Assembly: GCA_028706255.1 (NCBI GenBank)
Contig: JAQWBS010000001.1
Span: 408,563-472,562, forward strand
Reading direction: 5' to 3'
Length of the DNA: 64,000 bases
Source of the DNA: Alphaproteobacteria bacterium
GTDB taxonomy: Bacteria; Pseudomonadota; Alphaproteobacteria; RF32; CAG-239
Shown here: positions 43,557 through 52,401 of the stretch, one piece after another
How positions within the stretch are numbered: position 1 is the stretch's first letter
Layout of the letters: each line of letters begins with the position of its first letter
Position numbers and translations under genes: made by a program
The notes under the pieces: generated by a model
Databases searched by the model: none
Told to the model about the DNA's origin: nothing
What the model saw: the letters and a program-made list of their open reading frames with translations, nothing else

Positions 43557-44710
43557 TGATGCGTATAAAAAAATATAAAATTTTCATTCTCATGCTTGTT
43601 TCTTTTCTGTTGGTGAATCAACAAGATGTTTTTGCTGGAATTCCAAAAGCAGATATTGGTAAAACAGCCGGTGACATCGTTGAAACGGTGGGAAACTTTG
43701 CCAGACAAGTTGGTGAAAAGCTCAAAGATGTTCAAAATAAACTTATGTCAAAATTGGTTGGAAAAATTGCTGAAGCCAAGGCTTTCGCTGCAGAACAACA
43801 AGCAAAATATGCAACACAAATAGCGCAGGCAAATGCTTATAAAAATGCTGCTGAAGATGCAAAAGATAAAGCAGAAGATTTTGCTGAAAAAAACAAAGAA
43901 TATGCTGAATATGCAGCAGCACGTCAACAAAAAGCAAGTATAGAAAGTGCATATGAAGCTTCTGTTGAAGAAGCAGAAAGCACTTATCAGGCAGAAATTC
44001 AAAAGATTGATGAAAATATTGCACAATATAATACGGAACTTGCTAAAAGTGGTGTTTCAGAGTCTCAAAAGAAAGCACTTGAAGATGCGATTGTTGATTT
44101 AAATTTGCTCAAAAAAGATGTTGCAGAACAAAAGGAAAGCACTATTTCAGCACTTTTTAATGAAAAAGAAGCTTCGCTCGTTCCTGTAAATGAAACAATT
44201 TCTGCTTTAGAAGATAAGATGAAAAATAAGGGAACTGACTGGCTGAATGAACAAGGAGATAAATATTCAGAAGAAGCTGGCAAGGCAATTGAAGAAGCTA
44301 AAGCCAAAGCTTTTGTGAAAGTTGAATCAACTGAAACAATCGCGGGTGTTAAGGAAAATAGACGTAAGAGCTATACGCAAGATTTAACAGCAAGTTTAAG
44401 CGATGCAATTCGGGTGCTTAATCAAGCAAATGAACAGAATGTTAAAGTTAGCGACCCTGACTCTGGAATTTCAGGAGGTATGTTCCTCTCTCAAGGGATA
44501 GCACCGGCCGCAAGCACCTCAAATAATGTGAAAACAGAACAGATTAGAGCTTTGATGAGCTATAATAAACTTCTGATTCAGCAACTTAAGCTTAAGACGT
44601 CAAAATATTTAGCAGAATCAAGTATCTATCAGATGAATGAAGCTGAAGATTTAGAGGGTTTTTCGCTTGATGATTACAACTATGCACAAAAATGTAAAGG
44701 AGTTGAGTGA
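43556..44710 (+). CDS. Exported coiled-coil protein, 384 residues
   Basis: A signal peptide (about 1-28, VFAG) is followed by an amphipathic start (IPKADIGKTAGDIVETVGNF). A long Ala/Glu/Lys/Gln-rich coiled coil (about 60-260) and a helical C-terminus with RALMSYNKLLIQQLKLKTSKY complete it. Its layout is like that of the 557- and 1381-residue neighbours. The product has no family match. The start overlaps the previous stop (TAATG) and the stop overlaps the next start (TGATG). Confidence 0.6.
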   Translation: MMRIKKYKIFILMLVSFLLVNQQDVFAGIPKADIGKTAGDIVETVGNFARQVGEKLKDVQNKLMSKLVGKIAEAKAFAAEQQAKYATQIAQANAYKNAAEDAKDKAEDFAEKNKEYAEYAAARQQKASIESAYEASVEEAESTYQAEIQKIDENIAQYNTELAKSGVSESQKKALEDAIVDLNLLKKDVAEQKESTISALFNEKEASLVPVNETISALEDKMKNKGTDWLNEQGDKYSEEAGKAIEEAKAKAFVKVESTETIAGVKENRRKSYTQDLTASLSDAIRVLNQANEQNVKVSDPDSGISGGMFLSQGIAPAASTSNNVKTEQIRALMSYNKLLIQQLKLKTSKYLAESSIYQMNEAEDLEGFSLDDYNYAQKCKGVE

Positions 44711-47700
44711 TGAAAAATATGAAAACTGTTTTTTATAGCTTCTTTGCACTTGGTTTATTTGCTTTTATGAACCAAGCGAATGCTTTTATTAATCCGTTTA
44801 AAGGAGGAATTCCTTCTCTTGGAATTCCAGATAAACCAGCCCTTGGAGTTGTTATTATTCAAGGTGGAACAATGTTGAATTCTGTTAACAAAAGTATCAA
44901 TACGGTTAAAGATTTAGCATCAGGAGAAGGCATTAATATTGATAATTCAGGGGCGGTTGCTTCTGAAGTCAAAGGGTTAAACGTGACAGATGGTAATGAG
45001 AAAAAGCTTAATAAAACAGCCAAAAAACTTAAAAAGACGAAAGTTGCCGATATTTATGATGAAAAGTCTGTTTCTGATGCCCTTTATAAAATGTTTATGG
45101 TGCAGCCAAGTGATAATCGCAAGGCAGTCGAATGTTATGATTTACAGAGAGGAAACTTTTACAAAGATACTGTTATTGAACTTTATGCTGTTTCTAGAGA
45201 AATGGAAGCTTCTTTGCCTGATTTAGAAGCAGAACTCGAAAAAGTGATTGACGAAATAAACAATGGGGGTGGCTCTGTTGGTGAAATTTCGAGTAATGGT
45301 GATGCGCTTGATGCAAATTATCAAGCTTCCGAATTGTTAGATAGAGTGGCACGTATGACCGAAGAGCTGACGGCAATGAACATTCAAGTTGAAATGGTTA
45401 CAAGCATGAGAGATGGCTTGCCTGCTTTCACGAAAAAAGAAGCTGAGGAAGTTAAAGAGCTTGCCAAAGAAACAAAGAAAACAAATAAAAGTTCTTCTCT
45501 CTTTTTGGGAAATAAATATGCCAAGACAACAGCCTTTGCTTTTGCTCAGCTCTCTGAAGATGAAGAAACCTTTAATGTGAATGATTTCACCACATATAAT
45601 GAGGTTACTGCTCCAGATCCAAAAATATATTCCCCTTTTGCGGGCAATGAAGAAAATCTTGATGCTGTGAAGAACCTTTCAATTTTAAGCGATGAACTTG
45701 ATAAAGGCTTAAGTTTGCATAATTTAAGCACGCAACTATTGAGTTATCGTGATATTTTTGAAGAATATGAAAAGATGAAGAAACTTCATCAAAAAGCATT
45801 GGACATTTTGACAATATCTGACCAATGCTCCATAAATTATATTGGGAAATATTATGAAGATCCTGAAAATGTTTGGGCGGGAGGACATCTTGGTTCAATG
45901 GTGAATAGTCCTGAGCTTCGTCAAGGCGTTTCTAAGTGGCTGATTGATAGTTATGATGTTGCAAAATCACAAATGACAGCAAGCACAACAATTGAAAATG
46001 TTGCCACAATGGCATCGGATAGCACAATTGACCGTGAAGATATTGATAAGGGCACAGAAGGGGCAAAAAAAACAGCTTCCTCACAAGACTTGGAAAATTC
46101 TCTTAGTGAAACAGATTTGAAGAAAGAAGCGGCAGAAGGAAGAGATGTGGATATGCTTTCTTGGAAAATAGGGGCTGAACTTTCTAGAGATTTAGTCTCT
46201 GACCAATACGGTGAGAGTAAATGGGGTAAAATTAAATCTGAATTTCCATTATGGAATGACCAAAAAAAATATTATGACCTCTATATTGATGGGAAATATA
46301 ATAACATTCTTGAGTATTTTACAATTGCAGATTTGAGAGATGTCGAAGTTAGTTTGGCTCGTGCAATAAACCGTGAAAAAGGCGAGAATAATGAAAAAGA
46401 ATATGCAGAAAAAGCACAGAAAGAAAATCCACTATGGAATAGCGATTTAAAGACTGCCATTTCTAAAGCTTCATATACAAAGAAGGAAGGACAAGAAGAG
46501 TGGCATGCTGAGGTAGATAAAGAAATTCTTGGGATGGAAGCGCAACAAAAAACACTTGAAGCAAAAAGAAAAATGCTTGAAAAATTAGCTGTCAGACCTA
46601 AAGAACTTGATAATGTGATTGCGAATGAAAGATGGTTAGCGTCTTTTAAAGAAGAAATGGAAAAAGTTTCGGCAAGTGAAGAGTTGAGTAAATATTTGCT
46701 TGAAGAGTTGAAAAAAGATCAAGAAGCAGTGGGCACGGTTGAATCTGAAACAAACAGTGTTTTTGCAATATATGATGAGAAAATTTTATCAATTAAAGCT
46801 GAAAAAGAAGCCGCAACTTTGGTAGATGAAAAAGCTTTGGAAAAAGCCAATGAAGATTTAAAGTTGGTTAAGGAAGATATTTCTAAATATAACAAAGCTA
46901 TCAATATTGAAGAAGAAGCAAAAATTGAAGCAGAGGAAGAAGGAACAACTTATAAAGCGGGAGTAGACACAAAGTTGCTCGCAAAAAGAGTTGAAACAGC
47001 CAAAAAAGAAAAGGCAAGGCTGGAAAAATTAATTCTTGAATTAGAAAATAAAATTACGGCAACGAAAAAAGAATATGATAAGAAAATTGCTGATGAGGAA
47101 GTTTCTTTCCAAAAACAACTTAATGAGCTTGCTGAAGTGCATAGAAATAGAGAATATTCTCCATTAAGTGGTATGGTTTCGACAGCTGCAAAGACAGCAA
47201 ATCTTGCTGGAGCTTCATCCACATTATTATCAAGCCTTTCTCAGGCGACAAGTGTTATTAATGGGTTCAAGACTTACGCAACAGATGTTGTGATGAAAAC
47301 AAGAAATGCTATTTTTGAACTTGGAGATGATTTATATTTTCAAAAAAGTAATGAAGTTGTAAATAAACAACATCAGGAGATGGTTCAAGCTTTGCGAGAA
47401 ATTCCATATGAAAAATTTCTTGCTATTTCAAATATGAATATCACCCAGTCAATTTTGACCGTTTTGAATGAAGTGATTGATAAATATATGTTGGTAAATG
47501 TGTGCGAAAATGACAGTTGTTTCACGCCAGATGAGGAATATTTTCTTGGGCTTGTTGGAAAAGCTAGAGATTTTCAAGCACCAAAAGCGCCTTTCACAGA
47601 TTATATGCCACCAATCAGAGAAACTTTCTATTTTGATGAAGAAAATTATACGGCATTGTTTGATGAAAATAATTATGTCAAAGAAGAAATGCTTTGCGAT

Positions 47701-48855
47701 GAGATGAAAAAGACAGGTGATATTGTGTCTGATGTGAAAGTGGAAGTGAGATATACGATTAATCTCATCACACGTATTCCTGAAAAGAAAGAATATTGCA
47801 TCTTTAAGAAATATTACATTTCTAAAACTGCATTGCTTGATTCTGAAATTTATCTTCCAAATGTTTGGAGAATAGTTCTTGATAGTCGTCCATTTGTTGA
47901 AAAAAATATTGATTTGAAGGATTTTTTAAAGAGCGAAGATGATGCAGCAAATAGTGCTGCAAATGCAGATTTCTTAAGAGGAGGGATATATCCTTGTAAA
48001 ACATCTGCTGCGATTATTGATGTTTCTGATGAGGCAAAATATATTATGGGCACAGAAGCGCTTGAAGAATTGCCTGAATGTCAATTGGTTGAAATTAGTA
48101 AAAAGTCGTACTATGCCACACTAAGAGATGTTGAGGAAAACCTTAGCGGTTCTGTTGGCGTTGGAAAAATGGCACCAAGATTTTCTTCAAGTGAATTAGG
48201 ATTTATGTTCTCTTCAGATAATGAACATCTCTTTTTCCGTAACACAGTTCATAGTGTTTTCAAAAGAATTTTAGAAATTCGAAAACAACAAGAGGAAGGC
48301 AAGAAAGAATATAAACCAACAATGACAGATTTAATTTATGAAAGAGGTGTGTTAAAGAGAAGTCAGTTTGGGGATTTTATAGAAATGTCTCGCAGAGAAA
48401 GTGAACTACGTAAGAATGTGGAAGAGCTAAAAATTGAAGTTGATAAATCTAAAGAAGATCTCTTTGAAAGTTTAAAAGATGTTGGATTTGAGCCAAGCCC
48501 TGATCTGAATTTAGCAGACCAGTCTGATTTTGATTTAGTGAAAAAAACCTTGCATAATAAGAAATTTGAAATCATAAATGATGTATCAAGAAAGTTGAGT
48601 AATTATAGCACAATTCTAAATAGTGTTGTTCAGGAAAGAGTTGAGCAAGTTAAGAATTTGTCAAATGCTTTGATGAAAGATAGTGAAGAATTAATTTCAA
48701 TGTCAAGATCTGAACAGAATTTATCAGAATTAGAAGAAGATATAAAATCTGAAAAGGTTAATATTGAGGTTAGAGAAGGTTATAAAAAAACGGCTAATGA
48801 AGCTTTCGAAAAAGAGTTAAATGAAATGGTGAGGGCATACTGTGCTTCCTATTAG
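44710..48855 (+). CDS. Very large exported coiled-coil protein of the VirB operon
   Basis: The start is ATG 44710 in a TGATG overlap; 1381 residues. Signal peptide (about 1-26). Order: short amphipathic region with IPSLGIPDKPALGVV; globular helical region with a Cys (EVKGLNV..., VECYDLQRG); multiple coiled coils (about 590-830, 1200-1370); a segment near 880-1110 with four to six cysteines (VNVCENDSCFTPDEEYF, MLCDEM, YCIFKKYY, YPCKTSA) that may form disulfides; and a C-terminal SYCASY-type end (VRAYCASY). It occupies the slot before virB8 where VirB6 is usual but has no polytopic membrane region. Function unknown. Confidence 0.6.
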   Translation: MKNMKTVFYSFFALGLFAFMNQANAFINPFKGGIPSLGIPDKPALGVVIIQGGTMLNSVNKSINTVKDLASGEGINIDNSGAVASEVKGLNVTDGNEKKLNKTAKKLKKTKVADIYDEKSVSDALYKMFMVQPSDNRKAVECYDLQRGNFYKDTVIELYAVSREMEASLPDLEAELEKVIDEINNGGGSVGEISSNGDALDANYQASELLDRVARMTEELTAMNIQVEMVTSMRDGLPAFTKKEAEEVKELAKETKKTNKSSSLFLGNKYAKTTAFAFAQLSEDEETFNVNDFTTYNEVTAPDPKIYSPFAGNEENLDAVKNLSILSDELDKGLSLHNLSTQLLSYRDIFEEYEKMKKLHQKALDILTISDQCSINYIGKYYEDPENVWAGGHLGSMVNSPELRQGVSKWLIDSYDVAKSQMTASTTIENVATMASDSTIDREDIDKGTEGAKKTASSQDLENSLSETDLKKEAAEGRDVDMLSWKIGAELSRDLVSDQYGESKWGKIKSEFPLWNDQKKYYDLYIDGKYNNILEYFTIADLRDVEVSLARAINREKGENNEKEYAEKAQKENPLWNSDLKTAISKASYTKKEGQEEWHAEVDKEILGMEAQQKTLEAKRKMLEKLAVRPKELDNVIANERWLASFKEEMEKVSASEELSKYLLEELKKDQEAVGTVESETNSVFAIYDEKILSIKAEKEAATLVDEKALEKANEDLKLVKEDISKYNKAINIEEEAKIEAEEEGTTYKAGVDTKLLAKRVETAKKEKARLEKLILELENKITATKKEYDKKIADEEVSFQKQLNELAEVHRNREYSPLSGMVSTAAKTANLAGASSTLLSSLSQATSVINGFKTYATDVVMKTRNAIFELGDDLYFQKSNEVVNKQHQEMVQALREIPYEKFLAISNMNITQSILTVLNEVIDKYMLVNVCENDSCFTPDEEYFLGLVGKARDFQAPKAPFTDYMPPIRETFYFDEENYTALFDENNYVKEEMLCDEMKKTGDIVSDVKVEVRYTINLITRIPEKKEYCIFKKYYISKTALLDSEIYLPNVWRIVLDSRPFVEKNIDLKDFLKSEDDAANSAANADFLRGGIYPCKTSAAIIDVSDEAKYIMGTEALEELPECQLVEISKKSYYATLRDVEENLSGSVGVGKMAPRFSSSELGFMFSSDNEHLFFRNTVHSVFKRILEIRKQQEEGKKEYKPTMTDLIYERGVLKRSQFGDFIEMSRRESELRKNVEELKIEVDKSKEDLFESLKDVGFEPSPDLNLADQSDFDLVKKTLHNKKFEIINDVSRKLSNYSTILNSVVQERVEQVKNLSNALMKDSEELISMSRSEQNLSELEEDIKSEKVNIEVREGYKKTANEAFEKELNEMVRAYCASY

Positions 48856-48867
48856 AGAGAAAATTTG

Positions 48868-49626
48868 ATGTCAGATGAGAAAAAAAACATAAGTGGTTCT
48901 AAGATATATTCCCTTCCTAAAAGCGAGAAGGAAGAAGCTATTTCTTTCATTAGTGGGTTTAGAGAAGTTCAGTCCTCAAAAATGACTTATTATGTTTGGT
49001 TATCCCGTTTTTTCATTCTCTTGGCAACTATTTCTTTGATGCTTTTTGTAAGCGGGTCTTTGGTCATCTTTCATCTTGCACCTAAAGTTCAGGTTGAGCC
49101 TTTTTTGGTGATTAATCAGGATGCTTCTCGAGAAATTGTCAGAAATGAGGCAATCAGCCCTAATATGCCTTCAAAAAATCAATTGATGGAAGTCTTTATA
49201 AAACAATATGTTTTGCTTAGAAACACAATCATCAGTGACGAAAGAGAAATGCAAACAAGATGGTATCCTGGGGGAATGGTGAATATGTATTCTTCAGACA
49301 TCATTTTTGCAGATTTTACGGTTTATCGTGAAAATGTTTGGCAACTCATTAGAAATATTGGCATGTCTCGTGAAGTTGAAATCATTTCTGCAAGCAAAGT
49401 AGGCGGTGAAAATAGCAACGTTTGGAAAGTTGATTTTAAAACTTACGACTTAACCAATGATCGTCGTGATCCAAGAAGTAAAGCTATCATTGTCACCACC
49501 AGATATTGGACGGCTTCCATAACGGCATATTTTATTCCTGAACGCTTTTTTATGGGCTTAAGACTACTTAATCCTCTTGGTTTTACTGTTTTAAGATATT
49601 CTCAAACAGAGGTTGAAATCTTATAG
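48868..49626 (+). CDS. VirB8-like inner-membrane protein, copy 1
   Basis: I start it at ATG 48868, with GAGAGAAA upstream. The 252-residue product has a short cytoplasmic part, one membrane helix (about 48-70, FFILLATISLMLFVSGSLVIF) and a periplasmic NTF2-like domain with KVQVEPFLVINQ, QLMEVFIKQYVLLRNTI, TRYWTASITAYF and a terminal NPLGFTVLRYSQTEVEI, the VirB8/TrbJ-like end. VirB8 is an assembly scaffold of the inner-membrane complex. Confidence 0.85.
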   Translation: MSDEKKNISGSKIYSLPKSEKEEAISFISGFREVQSSKMTYYVWLSRFFILLATISLMLFVSGSLVIFHLAPKVQVEPFLVINQDASREIVRNEAISPNMPSKNQLMEVFIKQYVLLRNTIISDEREMQTRWYPGGMVNMYSSDIIFADFTVYRENVWQLIRNIGMSREVEIISASKVGGENSNVWKVDFKTYDLTNDRRDPRSKAIIVTTRYWTASITAYFIPERFFMGLRLLNPLGFTVLRYSQTEVEIL

Positions 49627-49823
49627 CTTTTTCTTCCAAGACTTCTTTCGTCTAATTTACTTTTAATTAATTCTTTATATTTTATAATAAACTAGAGATA
49701 GTTTATTAAGCAGGCTATGTTTTTAGGTTAATAAATTCATATTTTACAGTGTAAAATTAAAGTTTTCTTTGGAAATATTATAATTTTATATTATGCTGTT
49801 ACATATTTAGATTGGGGGACGAA

Positions 49824-50006
49824 ATGAAATATGTGAGTTTGTTGTTGGTGTTGATGCTTTCTGCATGCAGTATTTTTGGTTCATATTATGAAGCAGAGCC
49901 AATTGGCGTTGGTAAGGGTGTGGACGAATTGAAGCTCTCACCTTGTGCTTGTATGCACCTTGATTTACCTAAGGATTTGCCAGACTGGTTTGTCGACACA
50001 ATTTAG
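49824..50006 (+). CDS. Small lipoprotein, VirB7-like
   Basis: I start it at ATG 49824 (GGGGGAC upstream), 60 residues. Lipobox LSAC (Cys16); the mature part has a CACMHLDL pair of cysteines and a PKDLPDWFV end. VirB7 is the small outer-membrane lipoprotein that pairs with VirB9, and this position before virB8b/virB9 is right for it. The 197-bp gap before it (49627-49823) is very AT-rich; I see no clear promoter there but a new start is plausible. Confidence 0.6.
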   Translation: MKYVSLLLVLMLSACSIFGSYYEAEPIGVGKGVDELKLSPCACMHLDLPKDLPDWFVDTI

Positions 50007-50019
50007 TTAGGGAAAGAGA

Positions 50020-50745
50020 ATGGCTGAAAAACTAAACAGTGATAATGTGAATAGAAAGCTTCTGGGGGGCGGTTCTTTTGCGAGAACGTCTAATCTTGGG
50101 CAAGAAACAATCATTGTCAATGTTGCCGAAAAAAGATATTTATGGACAGCAAGAGCGTTTGCCATCATCACGGCAATAAGCCTGTGCTGTAATTTTGTTT
50201 TGCTTTTAGCAATTAGCCAGATTGTGCCACTTTACCGTGTTGAGCCTTTTCTTTTGACATTCCAAAACAAGGAAGAACAAGTTTATAATATCCGTCTTAT
50301 TGGATCAACACTTGAAGATGAAAAGGCAATTACAGAAGTTTTTGTTAGGGAATATGTTTTGTTACGGTCAACTTTTGACACAGATATCCCTGAAATGGAA
50401 GCTAGATGGTCTGAGGGTGGTCCTTTGCAAGAAACGTCTGCTCCACTTGTTTATTCTGCATTTATTAAGGATACAGCAACGAAGGCTTTGCAAATTATTA
50501 AAACAAAAGGTTTGAAAAGAGATATTCGTATTATCACAGTGAATGAATTGAGCCGTGGATTGTGGCAAGTTGAATATGAAAGTCAAGATTTATACCCATC
50601 CTCTGTGAAGCCTGAAGTGGGTTATTGGACAGCCTCCTTAGAAGTTAGATATCGTAGCAAAACTGTCAAATATAGTGACAGAATGAAAAATCCAGTTGGG
50701 TTTACTGTTGAAAAATATTCATTAACGAATAATAAAATTAATTAG
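50020..50745 (+). CDS. VirB8-like inner-membrane protein, copy 2
   Basis: The 241-residue protein is a VirB8-type: cytoplasmic start, membrane helix (about 43-66), then a periplasmic domain with YRVEPFLLTFQN, AITEVFVREYVLLRSTF, ELSRGLWQVEYESQD, YWTASLEVRYR and NPVGFTVEKYSLT. It matches copy 1 along the whole domain but clearly diverges, so both are likely functional. RBS AGGGAAAGAG before ATG 50020. Confidence 0.85.
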   Translation: MAEKLNSDNVNRKLLGGGSFARTSNLGQETIIVNVAEKRYLWTARAFAIITAISLCCNFVLLLAISQIVPLYRVEPFLLTFQNKEEQVYNIRLIGSTLEDEKAITEVFVREYVLLRSTFDTDIPEMEARWSEGGPLQETSAPLVYSAFIKDTATKALQIIKTKGLKRDIRIITVNELSRGLWQVEYESQDLYPSSVKPEVGYWTASLEVRYRSKTVKYSDRMKNPVGFTVEKYSLTNNKIN

Positions 50746-50754
50746 GGTCGTAAA

Positions 50755-52401
50755 ATGTTAAAGTTAATCAAAATATTCACATGTCTGTTCCTTCTTATGA
50801 GTGTTAGCAAAAATGTTAATGCCCAAGCAACCATGAACAGCATGGATCAAAATGCCGATCAGAGTCAGGGAAACTATATGCCTATGGACATGGGATATGC
50901 TGGCTTTAACTCGCTGGGAATGACTCAAAGTGCTTGGCTTGATCCTTTGCAAAACCTTGGTGAAGGGCAATCAAGACCGGCTTATTCAAAATATTATTGG
51001 TCACCAGATTTGGTCTTGCCTGTAAGACTGAGAGAAGGTATGTTGACTTTGCTTAACTTTCCTGATTGGGAATTAATTGAAGATATTTATATTGGTGATA
51101 ATTCTACGTTTGACGGGCAAATTAGTGGCCCAAATACGCTTCTTCTTTATCCTCGAAAAGGCGCGCAAGTTGGCGTTGACACAAACATTATCGTTTTTGG
51201 ACGTTCTGGTAATCGATATGTATTTTATGCAAAAAGCGAAGGCGTGAATACGGAAAGATTAACCAACTCTATCATTGATATTGATGTGATTAGCGAAGAT
51301 GCTGGTGGCAATGGTGGTGGAAGTTTGGGTGGCTCTTCCATGGGAAAGGGCGGCGGCTCTGGCCGAGCCGGAGGTAAAGGCAATTCAGGAAAATCTTTAG
51401 ATTCAACTTACACAAAAAGATTTCAAAAAGCAGATTGGATTAAACATATCCCGCTCGACCCAGAAAATATGAGATTTGATATTGAAGTTTATATTCCAAA
51501 CCCAGATGATGTTGTTATCGCACCTGAAAGAGTTTGGAGAGATGATATTTTCACTTATATTGATTTGGGTGAGAAATCTCTTAATATGACGCAACGCCCT
51601 ATTGTGACGTTGATTGTTGAACGAATTGAAGTGCCAGTTGGATTTAGAGCAGCTGGTCCGAACAATCGTCTGATTGTTGTTGAAGCCATTGGGGATATGG
51701 TTTTGCGTAATGGAAAGAGAATTATTTGTTTGAAAATGAGAAAGTCAGATTCACAAGGAATGCCGACTTTTGCAAGCGATCTTGAAAATCAAGAATGGAG
51801 TGTTCCTGCGCCATTACCAGATTTTTCACAAAATGGAAATGAAAATGGAGCTATGGGCTCAGGTGCAAATGGTATGGTTAATGCTACGGGAACAGATTTC
51901 GTTCCAGCTGTTGGCAGTCAGGGTGCTGCTGGTGGAAGAGGCATAAGATATAATGGTGGAGCAGGCTTCGGCAATGACTATGGCAATATTTCTAATGCGA
52001 GTGCTTTTGACAGTACAGATTATTCTAAGATGCAACGTATTAGTGGAGGCGGACAATCACTCCCTCAGGGCGTAAATGGAAAACAAGCTGGTGCAAGCTC
52101 AAATATGGGTGGTGGTTATGGAGCTGGATTTATGGATTCAGGATCAAGCATTTCCATTGAACTTGGCACAGATGCAAATGTGAATAATCTGGAGATTTTG
52201 TGGGGAACACTTTCCTCTAAATATTCAGATGTTTTGTCTGTTTATGAACCTTTCTATTCCGTTGATGCTCCGGCGGATGGTCAAGGTAAAGAACTGTTCC
52301 ACTTGAGAGTTGGACCTGTAAATAGTCTTAATGAAGGGGACACTGTCTGTGGAAAACTGGGAAGAAACGGAGTCTTTTGTAGCGTAGTAAGAACACAATG
52401 A
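50755..52401 (+). CDS. VirB9-like outer-membrane complex protein with C-terminal SPOR domain
   Basis: The 548-residue protein has a signal peptide (about 1-23). An N-terminal VirB9 domain (about 80-180) holds VLPVRLREGMLTLLNFPDWELIE and GNRYVFYAKSEG. A Gly/Ser-rich linker comes next. The second VirB9 domain (about 230-335) has PERVWRDDIFTYIDLGEK and PNNRLIVVEAIG. After another Gly-rich linker a C-terminal region (about 463-548) reads ISIELGTDANVNNLEILWGTL and LFHLRVGPVNSLNEGDTVCGKL, the SPOR pattern. SPOR domains bind denuded peptidoglycan; on VirB9 this is uncommon. Start ATG 50755 after a weak GGGTCG. Confidence 0.75.
   Translation: MLKLIKIFTCLFLLMSVSKNVNAQATMNSMDQNADQSQGNYMPMDMGYAGFNSLGMTQSAWLDPLQNLGEGQSRPAYSKYYWSPDLVLPVRLREGMLTLLNFPDWELIEDIYIGDNSTFDGQISGPNTLLLYPRKGAQVGVDTNIIVFGRSGNRYVFYAKSEGVNTERLTNSIIDIDVISEDAGGNGGGSLGGSSMGKGGGSGRAGGKGNSGKSLDSTYTKRFQKADWIKHIPLDPENMRFDIEVYIPNPDDVVIAPERVWRDDIFTYIDLGEKSLNMTQRPIVTLIVERIEVPVGFRAAGPNNRLIVVEAIGDMVLRNGKRIICLKMRKSDSQGMPTFASDLENQEWSVPAPLPDFSQNGNENGAMGSGANGMVNATGTDFVPAVGSQGAAGGRGIRYNGGAGFGNDYGNISNASAFDSTDYSKMQRISGGGQSLPQGVNGKQAGASSNMGGGYGAGFMDSGSSISIELGTDANVNNLEILWGTLSSKYSDVLSVYEPFYSVDAPADGQGKELFHLRVGPVNSLNEGDTVCGKLGRNGVFCSVVRTQ

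Noticed and set aside
43743..44026. Cys/Phe-rich minus-strand frames
   Set aside because: They are antisense shadows of the Ala/Glu/Lys coiled coil on the plus strand.
49627..49823. A firm promoter before the VirB7-like gene
   Set aside because: The stretch is so AT-rich that several -10-like boxes appear, but none has a convincing -35 at the right distance.
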